From Anoplolepis gracilipes (lineage: Eukaryota > Arthropoda > Insecta > Hymenoptera > Formicidae), in NCBI RefSeq assembly GCF_047496725.1, contig NC_132977.1, positions 281,001 through 345,000 on the forward strand: a DNA stretch of 64,000 nt, given 5' to 3'. Position numbers and translations under genes: made by a program. Shown here piece after piece: positions 48,291-59,403 of this stretch. How positions within the stretch are numbered: position 1 is the first letter of the stretch; each line of letters starts with the position of its first letter. Below the pieces are notes generated by a model. It was not told the origin of the DNA, did no database searches, and saw nothing but the letters and a program-made list of their open reading frames with translations.

Positions 48291-48990
48291 ATAAGCTTGG
48301 CTATGTGCAAATGAGAATTCCTCTGTGCTTTCTCGACATGGTCAATGTAATGCCGATTGCAGTGCGCCATGAGAGATATCCATCTGGAAACTTTTTTCCC
48401 GCGGTCTTTTTCTTCACCGCACGATAAAAGAACGTGATATAAAGAGAGGGTATAAAACGAGAGACGGATAATCGTGAGTCTCCCATCGTTTCGAGAGTTC
48501 GCCAGACGGCTTAAGTGCTCGAGAGAATGGAGTATGACGTATTTCGCGGTCCCATTTGTCGATAGTAGTGATTCGGACTGCTCTCGCTTGTGCCAGTGGC
48601 AAAAAAAGCGTGTTCTCGTTTCCTTTTTGCGTGACCAAAAAAAAAAATACTCCCGGGGAGATTTAAATGAAAAGCAACTCGGCGAATGTGCATTCACCGT
48701 TTGCGGATTTCGGAGGAAATTTTAAAATTGCAATTTGTCTTGTGTTCGAGGGTTGTCATTACACACGTGGTGTCGAATATCGAGCGCGAGCGTCGCGGAA
48801 AGGACATCTCTGATTTTGATGCTCGCGCCTTTCGTTGTATTATGCGGATAGTCACGTATCCGCTTCCTGTACTTCGTCGTCAAATTGAATCTCGGGATTG
48901 TACTACATCGGGGGAGTGGCGAGAGAGAGAGAGAGGAAGTTACACTACGGAGTGAGCAAACTTCGTAATGCTGTTCTGCAAATAATGCCG
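48291..48990 (+). promoter_or_regulatory. GC-rich island with TATA box
   Basis: TATAAAAC at 48451-48458, with a second TATAAAG at 48438, precedes about 500 bases of GC-richer DNA. The TATA spacing would place a start near 48480. Six frames of 60-149 codons overlap on both strands; the longest (minus, 48697-48248) is serine- and arginine-rich and resembles no family. Overlap in this manner indicates low stop density. Best read as a promoter with a 5' untranslated exon, or a conserved regulatory island. Confidence 0.28.
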
Positions 48991-49939
48991 CGCGTTGCTA
49001 ATATACTGTAGGTGGTAGAACATGGGACGTTAATACAAAAGAGAGACTAGAAGAAAATGCAACGAAATGTGCAATTTAAAATTCATTTTAGGCGTGTGTA
49101 ATTTTTGACAAAATCCGGGATAAAACTCTACTTATGATATTTATGATTTTACACGCGTATTCTCATTCCACAAGTTTTTTCTCTACCGAAATGCCAAAGA
49201 TTACAAGTAGAATTTTTATTATATGATTTCGATTACGTTTCGTTTTGCCTGTTTTGCTCACATGCATATTTAATTGCACATAAGCGAATTACATTTATAC
49301 TATTGTATTATTTGAATGTTACAACACACTCCTATACATACGTATATACACGCGTACGCACGCACATATGCGCTTGCACATTCTGCTCGTATTTACTGTC
49401 GCATTTTCCCGAGATAACAATATTGCAGCATAAATCCCACTTTATATTATCTACCGTATAGCTGTAAATGCAATTACTTTGTAGAACAATCTGGCGGAAA
49501 ATCTTATAAAATTCATACGAGCAATTGTACTTTTGCGGAAAATAGTTAATTAAGCCTTTCGTTTGTACCGCGCCTGCGTGCATTCACGCGTGCAACACGA
49601 TACAGAAATTAAAGGATTAAAATTTCATTATTTTTTAATTAAATATATACCGAGAGACAGACAGAGAAAAAATGACAAAGAGAGAGGAAATAATGTTCAA
49701 TATTTTCATAAAAGTAATTTTGAAAAGACAAATATTAATATTAATATAGGAATTACATTTTACGAAAAATAAAAAAAATTAAGCCGGAGTTATATAGATT
49801 GCTTTTATATATAAACAGAGTATATATAAAATACGAAATAAATTTATTTAAAGATTGTTTATATTTAAGTTTACATTAAAAAATTAAATTAAATTAAAAT
49901 CAAAAGACTTTTGAGAAATACAACGCAATATTTCTAATG
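48991..49939. other. AT-rich stretch, no recognised gene
   Basis: Two short frames on opposite strands (49583-49332 and 49563-49772) overlap a CG-rich patch near 49340-49370. Neither is convincing. Confidence 0.5.
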
Positions 49940-50158
49940 TACATACACACGCAGAAAATTTTATATTAAAAATTGGTGTAGCAGCTGCGCACCATAAGGA
50001 CCATTCTAAAGTAAAGTGCTAAAACTAGAAAAATTACGTCAATTTACGCAATTACAGTTTTACATAGAACTTAATTTTAACTTAGAATTAGTCTAATGGT
50101 TTACAGTTACTATACACTGTAATAATTTTTAATATAAAATTTTCCGCGTATATATGTA
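49940..50158. mobile_element. 219 bp MITE with 35 bp terminal inverted repeats
   Basis: Left end TACATACACACGCAGAAAAT (49940-49959) continues TTTATATTAAAAATT to 49974. The right end (50124-50158) is its reverse complement with three mismatches, all in the outer 15 bases. The interior is unique and non-coding. No target-site duplication is clear because the ends are themselves TA-rich. Confidence 0.65.
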
Positions 50159-50885
50159 ATAAAATTCCACACAGAAACACTTTCAAAAACGTCAATTTGA
50201 AACGTGATATGAGACGTTTTGTATTAAATTCCTTTATTATTAAATTCCTTTATCTCATTTCCTCTATTTTAAAATTGGAATAAATTTACATATATTTTTG
50301 GTTAGATAATATTTTAGGCGATATTTTTCTCCTACGAAATTCTATTATTTAGCTTTACTGACTTGAAATCTTTTTTCTTATATCGGCTAATACATTTGAA
50401 CAGATAGTAAAGGGACGATTCTACTATAGAAGACTTTTATCATCTGTGCAAAATGCACTTTTGCAATTATCCTCCCTTCATGCCTTCGTTACAGCCGTGA
50501 CGCAGAAGCAGCTCTAATCGCTCTACGAAATTCCTTTATGCAACAGCTCAATCATTTCTGTCCTAAAGGACGTAAAATTATGGAACACATACGATAAAAT
50601 GTGTTGAAATTGCGCGCGTAATGACCGATACAGAATTATACGGAACCACAGGATGGCAGTGAATCGTATTAAATCATCTTATGATCCTTGACACGAATAC
50701 TAAATGTCTAGCATTTATCGTTTGAATTCGGTCAGTTTAAGTCATCGTGGACATTTAGAAATCCTGCCGGAAGTTAATCGTTTCGGTGCTACGGACGCTT
50801 AGTCTGTCATTTTACGAAAGTGTTTTAATCCTCCATTTCTTATTTTTTATATTTAATCAAAAGTAATGTTATATATTATATATAC

Positions 50886-50921
<36 letters not shown>

Positions 50922-51400
50922 ATGAAATGACATTTTTGTACATTAAATGTTTGATCACACATGCATACGTAACAGCATCGAAAAAATGATCGTATCGATA
51001 AGTAATATTAATTGTTTCAACCCGACATAACAATGTTTACTTGAGAAAGATATATGAACCAATAATCAATTTTCTGTTATAATAACCGTTTCTAATAGAG
51101 ATCACAATAGTTGTACATTATATAATATTTAACTTAATAATATTAATTAATATCTTATAGCACATAATTTAGCGTTAAATGACAAATGGTTACATTTAAT
51201 TGCTTGCCAAGAATCCTCTAATTTATCTGAATAGTTTAACAACTTTTTAAACGCAAATCAACGATTTTGCGAAATAAATTTCTATCAATTTTTTTTTTTT
51301 TTTTAATTTGCTTTTTTATTGAAATACCCAATTACATAGAAAAAAGTTAATTCTTTTCAATTTTTCCATTTATTCATCTTTTATATAACATGGTATCTAT
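50159..51400. other. AT-rich stretch, no recognised gene
   Basis: A small direct repeat TATTAAATTCCTTTAT lies at 50222-50252. A GC-richer patch at 50480-50830 shows no ORF. (TA)n at 50889-50916 and a T-run near 51291-51304. Confidence 0.5.
50889..50916. repeat. (TA)n microsatellite
   Basis: About 14 TA units. Confidence 0.93.
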
Positions 51401-51541
51401 ACAATATGATACGATTTCAAAATGAAACAATATGTTATCAATGTGACATCATGACTATCTTATCAAAATTCACGTTCCGTCTGAACAAATCTATAGTACG
51501 ATCGACGGTTTTGTTTCCCCATTTCCCATTTAACGATCCAA

Positions 51542-51830
51542 ATGTTTTTTTTTTTATTTTTTTTTTCAAGAGGCAATCGGTATGGTATCTTCGTCAGTTC
51601 TGTGCTACGTGCGCTATTGAGCAGGTTCGGGTTCCGTTTACTGATTTCACAGGTTGGCGGATGCGTTTTCACGGTAGAGCTACACCACGGGGTACAAAGC
51701 GCGATTGATAACGGAATACTCACGAAACGGCGACCTATTGAAAAGCCGTTGTGTGAATCGCGCTACTCGAAACGTTATAAAGGAGCTCCCTCGCTCGCAC
51801 CTTCAATTACATAAGTCCCGATGACGTGTT
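51542..51830. other. GC-elevated island with exon and promoter signals
   Basis: On the plus strand, acceptor TTTACTGATTTCACAG ends at 51651 and is followed by an open frame reading VGGCVFTVELHHGVQSAIDN that stops at 51812-51814. On the minus strand, a strong donor TTTC/GTGAGTATTCC begins at 51723, which could end a 5' exon. TTATAAAGG at 51775-51783 is TATA-like on the plus strand. These readings conflict, and none can be preferred from sequence alone. No family recognised. Confidence 0.25.
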
Positions 51831-53736
51831 CACGCGAAGGAATCAATATTTAGTATTGTATATCAACCAATACGACGCAAAAGTAGGAGGTAAATGAGAA
51901 AGAATATGCAGTAGTAGTCAAGCGAAAATCGTACTTTTACCGCGAAGAATTAATGAATCTAAATAATTAAGACACAAAGTGCAACACTAATTTATACGAG
52001 TTGTCAAATAAATAATGATGAATTTTTATTTATTCTTTTTAAAACATAATAAAACATTTAAAAAATTATTTATTATTTATGCGCGCGTTTCATTTATTAT
52101 TTGAGGTAATTTTTTAAGCTATTTCTATTAATATTAATTTTTATTATTTTTATTAATATATTGTATAAATATCTGTAAGGCGTTCAAAGTAAATTTTCCT
52201 TTTTATAAAATTATTTTAAAAAAGACGTAAAGAAATTAAAATATTTTTACTCACTGTAATAGTATTTTGTAAAAAAAAATATTACATATGATAAAAACAA
52301 CAGTTTATGAATAAGAGTCTTTTTATTAATCAATTAATATTGATTTAATCAAAAGTTTATAATTTTTAGTGAGGAGGTTAATTACATATTTAATCTGACC
52401 GGTGTGGCAAAAATGAACAAACATGCCCGTAATGTATGCAAGTATATTCGTATGTATGCAAGCATATTCATCGAAACATCAAAGCCTTTGATGCCTGAAA
52501 TGAATAGTTCAGAAATGTAAATAGAAAGAGAAAATACGTGGAGAGCGGGAGAAAGAGAGAGAGAGAGAAAGAGAGAAAGTGTATACTTTATTCACTTTTT
52601 CGATCAGGCATTTATGCATATTCTTTTTATCGCGTTAAGTAATTCGACCGAGAAGTAAAAGACCGCCAAAATCTATTTAACATCCTATTAGAAGATACTT
52701 CGGTGCTCCACTAAATCGTTTATGGCGAAACTTAGTTTTGCTCTAATGCACTCAATTACCATGAACTATCCTATCCGGAACTATTAAATACGAAACTGTA
52801 TGAACGTTTGGCGCGCGAGTAATTTAAGGACGATATAAACAAGATCCCCCTTTGCTGACTAGCCGATATTACAGCTACGAAATTACACGCTCGAAAAAAT
52901 CAAGGCCAGTCCCGCATAAACTTTGTCATAAATGTAGTCGTATTGCAGTTGCGAGGCTGATAGATCGCACATGCCTCTATGTATGACGTTTTTATGCACG
53001 TGTTTGGATATACATGCGAGCTACATTAAGAAGATGAAAAATCGCAAAATAATACGCAAGGTAGTATGTACATGTGACAGTCCGCATAGCGACATATTTG
53101 TAGTTAGAATTTAAGACAAGCTCATAATCATTCGTAAAGACTATCTTATTTCTCAATATTGTTCGAAATTATTTTTTACAACTTTGAATAGCTCTTGCAT
53201 ACTAGAATAACTATTTTTAAACAAATTCGTTTCATATTTTTCTGTTATTTTTATAATGCAGGAAGTAAATACATATATAAAAATTTTACAAAAATCATAA
53301 TTATTATTTCGATTATTGGAATAATTGGATGTGGAACCTTCATATGCACGTTGAGTCTGTCATTACGAATACATATAAATAGAAATTTAGAGATCATAAA
53401 ACCAATTTTAGATGATCCATAATTCGCAACAGAGAATTTGAAACAGAACTCTATCTATAGTTTTATGTGTTATATTCATATATTCCCATATATAATATTT
53501 ATTTTATTTCCCGTGTATAATATTGTATATAATTTATATTTTACGTGTGCATATTCTGATTTTTTTTTCCAATGTTTTTTTATATTATACACAGCACATA
53601 AAATTGCAAGCAAAATTCTATCCGCTATATTTTTACGCAATTGTCTAAAGCCATCAAAAATTATTTCTAAACTTTTCTCTATTATTACATTTACTATTAC
53701 ATACTAACAGGAGAGACCACAACTATCAATATCCAA
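51831..53736. other. AT-rich stretch plus a GC-elevated patch
   Basis: The 52480-53000 patch starts with a GA-rich tract (52550-52579) and has no open frame. Frames at 53195-53422 and 53438-53707 are isoleucine-, phenylalanine- and tyrosine-rich and typical of AT-rich chance ORFs. Confidence 0.5.
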
Positions 53737-53742
53737 TTTATT
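53715..53742 (-). terminator. Possible poly(A) signal and downstream element
   Basis: AATAAA on the minus strand at 53742-53737, about 80 bases after the TGA at 53823, followed by GTTGTGGTCTCTCCTGTT within about 30 bases. This is the usual order of a cleavage/polyadenylation site. Confidence 0.35.
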
Positions 53743-53822
53743 GCAAGTAATCAAAATTATAATAAAAGTATACTATAATCAAAATAATTTAATTATTTTC
53801 ATTAATTACTTTTGAAATTGAA

Positions 53823-54108
53823 TCAGAACAATCCTTTGAGAAATCCTCGAAATCCGACTAGTTGTCTGGCACCATGTGAAAGATTTCCTTTTTTATTTAA
53901 TTCCACAACGCATTCGATGGCGGCTTGTTCAATTTTCTTCGCGGCAGCATTCGTCGATGTTAAACGAAATACAAGTGCTGGGGCTGAGTGGCTAATCCTC
54001 TTGGTCGCAGGGGCTGATAACCAGATGATAACCAGCTTTTATCCATTAAATCCATTAACGCCGCCGACGGATAATCGGTTTCTATGGCGCCGCACTGACG
54101 GCTAGCTG
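53823..54108 (-). pseudogene. Terminal-exon-like segment, two frames, possible frameshift
   Basis: Read on the minus strand, a frame near the 3' end gives AAKKIEQAAIECVVELNKKG and then SHGARQLVGFRGFLKGLF before TGA (53825-53823). It is charged, well mixed and protein-like. That frame is open only from about 54022. Further 5' (54108 to about 53960) a different frame reads GAIETDYPSAALMDLMDKSW and continues to LATQPQHLYFV before a stop. The two overlap and could be one ancestral frame broken by an indel near 53960-53975, or two unrelated chance frames. An AG after a CCTAAC word lies at about 54109. AATAAA and a GT-rich tract follow the stop (separate entry). Nothing in the protein is recognised. 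The fully open plus-strand frame (53812-54105) lacks an ATG start. Confidence 0.33.
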
Positions 54109-54437
54109 TTAGGATTTATATCATAGAGTCGCGATTGTATGGACCGAATCAATTGACATTTGCACAACATTCCCAGAATTCCAATCATTCGTTGGATTTT
54201 CAATAGATTTGAAATTGATTTATTTTTAATAAAAATAATTAACAAAAAAATTAAAATAGAAATTAAACAATTTCGGAAAAAAATTGTATATTTGATCAAT
54301 TAAATTATATATAAAAATTGCAAACAATTAAAGATACGATCTTGATATTAAATAAACGTTTAGACTGTTTGCTGTGCTGTACTTGACCGAGACACTACTG
54401 TGTCTCTTGATATGACATTTAATTGATGTGACTTACA
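54109..54437. other. AT-rich stretch, no recognised gene
   Basis: Holds one isoleucine-rich minus-strand frame (54299-54102). If the segment at 54108-53823 is an exon, this would be intron upstream of it. Confidence 0.5.
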
Positions 54438-54990
54438 AGGAACATATCACAACTGTCCGGAACCGATTTGATTCTCCTTGAAATATGTTGTTAAACGCAA
54501 AAATCTAAGAGACACGGTTTTTTATACGTGCGCAATCTCATGTTTAAGTAAAACACTCCTTTGAAAAGAAACGATATTTTCCTTTGGGGTTGAATGTCGT
54601 CAAAAGAGATAGAAAAAAAAGAGATGGAAAAAAAATTGTTAAACGAAAGTTTAACGGTTTGAAAAGTACTTTTATGGAAAAAACTTTTTAATTTTTTTTC
54701 AAAAAACCCCCACCACCCAAAATTTTTTTCAATATTTTATAATTTTTTTTCACCAAATTAAAGTGCTCTTGAAGCCGTTAAACTTTTATTTAACAATTTT
54801 TTTTATCTCTTATTAGTTTCGACGATATTTGATCCTAAAGGAAAATACCATTTTTTTTCAAAAGGGTGTTTTATCCCTTAAACAGGAGATTGCGCACGTA
54901 TAAAAAAATACGTGCCTCCTAGATTTTTTGTGTTTAACAACATATTTCAAGGAGTGGCAAAATTGGTTTTGACAGTTGTGACATGTCCCT
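54438..54990. mobile_element. Foldback MITE, arms of about 260 bp
   Basis: Left arm words AACATATCACAACTGTC (54441), CCTTGAAATATGTTGTTAAA (54477), TTTTATACGTGCGCAATCTC (54520) and TATTTTCCTTTGG recur as reverse complements in the same spacing on the right, ending GACAGTTGTGACATGTCCCT at 54990. The centre near 54705-54720 is CCCCCACCACCC. Similarity continues weakly for some 15 bases beyond each stated end, so the borders are approximate. No target-site duplication is clear and there is no coding capacity. The 63-codon frame from 54912 begins in the right arm and is a shadow. Confidence 0.75.
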
Positions 54991-55408
54991 GGTTAGTTTC
55001 AAATAATTTGATCTCTTTATCATTTAGTATAAATTTTATCTATACAAATTTAAAAAAAATTGGGGGTGCGTTATTTGTTTCGTTGTTACGAGAAGACGAG
55101 TAACTATACACCATTTTCATTTCATATAATCTATATAATTATGAATATAGACCCTTTTTAAATTTTACCTACAACTCTAAAATCGCGAATTAATTTCAAT
55201 GAATTTAAGTTGATAATGAATGTCTTCAATGAGAAACATGCTGCGAATATTACTATAGTGATATATTCTTGCCTGGTATGCGCAATAAATCGTATGTCAT
55301 TAGCTTCACGATGGTAAAGCACCTAATTTTCTTTCTTGCTGCACACGCAATTACTATCTAAAGCCACGTGCTACAATATATCATAGTACAAGCAAAGCAC
55401 TTTATATA

Positions 55409-55634
55409 GAGTGTCCCGTAAAATCTGTTATCATATAGTAACGTAATATATTTTCTTTATCGAATTTTAAGAGTATCCTGTTTTAATGAACATCTGATTG
55501 GATACCGACTTTTAATAATTCAAATTTTCAAATAGTGTCTTAATAATAAAATATCTTAATAATAAAATCAACGTAATCAACGTATTTTCTGTTTAAAAAA
55601 TGCGAGGAAAGATACATTTTATATAGGCACCTTG
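55409..55634. mobile_element. 226 bp MITE-like element, TA-flanked
   Basis: The left end GAGTGTCCCGTAAAATCTG follows TATA; the right end is the reverse complement of CAAGGTGCCTATATAAAATG and precedes TATA. The ends are similar but not identical. The interior holds direct repeats (TCTTAATAATAAAATA twice, ATCAACGTA twice). Ends of this style with TA flanks suggest a Tc1/mariner derivative. Confidence 0.45.
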
Positions 55635-55923
55635 TATAACAAGCGTTGTCTTGTTAAGAAAGCGCGGAAGTAATTATTACGGAATATAAATCGGCTCGAG
55701 AAGAGTCAGAGTGAAATTCGTCTGCCGTACGAAGAAGCAAACACGAAATGGGTTATCACGTGGGAAAATAAGAATCTCCTTGATCCGGATATATAATAAT
55801 CTGCTTGTTTTTGTTCGCTAAGATAACGGCAATTACTATTATTCACCATCCGTGCGCGGATTTTTATTTTTAGGAATATACTTTACGCCTTCAAGAAAGC
55901 ACCAACAAAGAGCATAAATAAAG

Positions 55924-55929
<6 letters not shown>

Positions 55930-55955
<26 letters not shown>
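55930..55955. repeat. (GA)n microsatellite
   Basis: About 13 GA units. Confidence 0.95.
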
Positions 55956-55959
<4 letters not shown>

Positions 55960-56764
55960 GGGTCCTGCCTTACGAAGCGATGAAGTTTTCGACTAAGCTT
56001 GTAATCCCCTTAGGGAAGTAATTCTGATAAGCCAACTCAGGACTGGGATTATTCGTTGGATAGCGGCAAATTAAATAATGAATTTTATAGTGATTTTACA
56101 AAAGCCATCCATTTGTCTATTAATATTGTGCAATTTTTTATCATTTGCTGACGTCAATCATTTTAGATTACTTATTAAATCATATATGAATAAACAATTT
56201 TATTTATGAATAAACATTTGAAAAAAAAAAATTATAATATAATCTTAATAATTTTCTATTCAAACTATTTCATTAAAATTTTAATATACATATATAGACA
56301 TACATATGTGTGTGTATATACATATATGTAATCATAAAAAATATATCCAATTATTTTTTAATATCAATCATATGATTGTGAATTCTATTTATTTGATATC
56401 CAAAATTTAATCTCTCGAAAAGTTCTTTTTTTCTATCACTTATACTTCTAAAATTTTGGAATTTTTCTACATATCACATTTCAGCTATTGTATAAGAAAG
56501 GATTGATTCTAATTTAGCTCAAAAACCTGTTACTAAAATTAAAATCATCAGTTTTACACGATTAGCCGAATATATGTCTGGCATATTTCTCTGTTTAAAA
56601 TTTTCATTAAATGAAATATGAGATGAAATTGCTGAAATCGATTAATAACGTCAATATTCGTTGCGTTTCACGTCCCATTAACCGTATGTTTTCTATTCAG
56701 ATCGTTCTTCGTCATGTAGATATTTGAAAAGTGATGTCATCGTTTTTTTCACCCTTTTTTCACA

Positions 56765-56840
56765 GCGACAGCTTAATTTCTACGCCAGCAGGCATAGAAA
56801 TGTTCTATTCTACTGCTGGCAGACTGTTTAATTTCGCTCA
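56765..56840. ncRNA. Short hairpin, microRNA-precursor-like
   Basis: GCCAGCAG (56784-56791) pairs with CTGCTGGC (56813-56820), extended inward by CATAGAA/TTCTATT and outward, less regularly, by AGCGACAGCTTAATTTC with its near-complement around 56822-56840. It is smaller and more broken than the 27653 hairpin, so a chance or MITE origin is likely. Confidence 0.2.
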
Positions 56841-57509
56841 TGTTGTGAAATAATGCACATCTTAAGAAAAAACAAATTATCGAGATATCACTGATTTTTC
56901 TTCTACAAAAAATTTTATTAATTTTAAATTTATCATTAATTTAAGATTTAAATAAGTACTTAAGATTATATTGTTCGCAATATAATAATCAATGTTATAT
57001 ATTCCATGTAGTCAATCTTTGTAAAAATTATTTATTTAATTACAAGTAAAATATATTACAACCTTCCTTTATTAATGATATAAAATAATACTTTTAAAAT
57101 AATATTGGTATTATTGTTTTGTTTTTAATTTCAACAAAATATTTGAATGCGTGTAACACATTTTACTTTTTTTACTAACTGACGTAACTTTGAATTATTC
57201 ATCACATACACACACACATTCGTCTTATCTATCTAATTAATCCTTTTATAGTATAGCACTTTATTTTCTATCCCCGCCAATCATTGTCCATTAATTTGCA
57301 TTAACGAGCGTGCCTCCCTTACAAGCTCTCCGAAGATATCGTGTCCGGTCATCGAAAGTCTTTACTTTGCAATGTCATGCTTTTCGATATTACATAGGAA
57401 GATTTTTTAAGGATGAGTGAAAGTATATACCTAATTGACGTATAGAATGATCACATTACTTTATTATTATTCTACATAGTCTGATTAGATGATAGCAGGT
57501 TAATAAAAA

Positions 57510-59002
57510 CAAGGTGTCTGCCTTAGAAAAACAAGGAAAACTGGGAATTCTTAGAGATTTCTTTTATATCTGTAGAAAAATCCAGAAAGTTTCGTGGAAT
57601 TTCATTGGAATTCAGGGAATTTTTTCAAAAATTCTCTCTGATCATTTTAGTTTTATATTGCAAACAGTCAGTCGTGTGAATAAAACTAGCGTCTCACTTT
57701 GTGGAAATTCATCAATTGTTAAAAATTTTGACTTTATTTTTAATATTTTTAAGAGTATTATTTTTAAGAGCATTATTTTTAGAATTCTTGATAGATTAAA
57801 ACAAATAGTACCTGCCATTAAAATAATGACCCGGGAAAAAATCGGGATAGAGACGTCAAGTTCACACTGCATCTCACTTTGTCCCTCGATGATTTTTTTA
57901 GCATTCTTGCCAGATTTTAAGCGCTTGAGAAATTCTATAATAGTTCTACAACAAGTTCTATGTGTAAAAATTATTAGAATATTAATTATACAAATTATAT
58001 TACCCGAGACGCCAGATAGGTACCGAGGTGGAACGTTGTCGTATTTCGATAGTACTATAGGTTTTTAATGACATTTCGTATTATATCAACGTTTCAATTT
58101 AATTTGTTTAATACATATTTTAATAATAATTTTTACGCATACTTGGATTTCTTTTCAAAAAGTATAAGTGATTGCAACGACACAAAAAAATGACACAAAA
58201 TCTCATTTAAAGGCGATAGAACAATCGAAATATCTCCAGCATCTCCTCTCGATACTTGTAAGTGCGTTTGGCGTCTCGACCAATCTCTAAAAAATTTTTT
58301 AAATCTCTAATAATTTTAAAAAGTTTAATAAATATTCTAATAATTTTTATCCATAGAACTCTGGAAATTAAAAGTAATTACAGATTGATACGAAATCTCA
58401 TTAAAATCGATAGAATTATCGAAATATAACTAACGTCTCATTTCGGTGTTTAAACGTTTGACGTTTTTGGCGAACTAATTTGTTTAATAAATATTCTAAC
58501 AATTTTTATGTATATAACTCTCTCTCTCTTTCTCTTTTTGGAAATTAGAAATGATTGCAAAATAACAAACACAAATCTCATTAAATGCAACTATTGAAAT
58601 ATGACGTATTGGCAATTTGATTTCTTTAATTAATATTCTTATCTTTTTTACGTATAGAAGAATTTTGTGTAAAACTCTTGTGTTTTTATAAAACTATTGT
58701 GAAACTCTTAAGCGCTTAAAATCTGACAAGAAATGTTTAGAAAATCGCCGGCAGACAAAATGAGACGCAGCGTGAACTTGGCATCTCAGTTTGCCCTCAG
58801 CAAGTTTCTTTATTTAATGACCAAACTAATTGGTTAATTTATTAATTTCGAAAAACTCTAGAAATTATTAAAAATAAAGCCAGAACTCTCAACAATTAGT
58901 GAGTTTCCACGAAGTAAGACGCCAGCTTCACACACACACACACACAGCAGTCAGCCAACCAAACAAATTATGCGTTTAAAATATATTATAAATATGTAAA
59001 AA

Positions 59003-59033
<31 letters not shown>

Positions 59034-59403
59034 TTTTTTATGTTTATATATATTCAATGTCTTAACATAATATTGAAATGCATATTCTTTGTAATTTTTA
59101 ACGATAAAGAAATGAGGAAGATGAAAATTTTATGCAAGTAAAAAATGGTTATCTTATAAAAGTTATTCAGTCTTTTTTAGTACATTTACAAATCTAGAAA
59201 CTTGAAACTTAAAAGGCTCTGTGTTTTTCATTTATATGAATGAAAAACATTAGAAAATGTAATTAAATCAATTTATTTTTAAAGAAAATTGTATTTACAA
59301 AAATCTTGAAAATATTCTTTTTATTTGCAATCTTGAAAAAAATACCTGGAAAATCAAGAAATTTTCAGGGAATTCTTTTTACAAAATTTGAGTAAACACA
59401 CTG
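57510..59403. mobile_element. Large foldback element, copy B
   Basis: About 1.9 kb, same orientation and order as copy A at 33471-35116. Left-arm words such as AGTCAGTCGTGTGAATAAAA (57666), CCAGATTTTAAGCGCTTGAG (57909) and TTATTAGAATATTAATTA recur inverted in the right arm (near 58950, 58720 and 58630). Ends are CAAGGTGTCTGCC and the reverse complement of CAGTGTGTTTACTC, between A-runs that hide any target duplication. The 184-codon frame at 57514-58068, the longest in the window, lies wholly in the left arm; the matching part of copy A is broken, so it is not a conserved gene. A tandem array in the right half explains the extra length over copy A. Confidence 0.8.
58110..58680. repeat. Degenerate tandem array, about 157 bp units
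   Basis: GTTTAATAAATATTCTAATA-like words recur at about 58111, 58322, 58480 and 58628, each followed by AATTTTTA, a GGAAATTARAA word, AAATCTCATT and GAAATAT. So three to four diverged units lie inside the right half of foldback copy B. Copy A has about two such units (34430-34620). Confidence 0.65.

Larger units (their letters stand above)
54991..57509. other. AT-rich stretch with two small palindromic features
   Basis: Contains the MITE at 55409-55634, a GA array (55930-55955), a CRE word TGACGTCA near 56149 and a hairpin at 56765-56840. No gene. Confidence 0.5.

Noticed and set aside
48248..48697. 149-codon minus-strand frame starting MNAHSPSCFSFKSPREYFFF.
   Set aside because: Five other frames of 60 codons or more overlap it on both strands, there are no splice or poly(A) signals, and no family is recognisable. 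It is a low-stop GC-rich block.
53970..54050. tRNA-like string GGCTGAGTGGCTAATCC.
   Set aside because: D-arm-like sequence only; no acceptor stem or T-loop of the right spacing.
57514..58068. Longest open frame in the window (184 codons, plus strand).
   Set aside because: It lies wholly in the left arm of foldback copy B. The matching part of copy A is interrupted, the protein is low-complexity in places, and no transposase motif is present.
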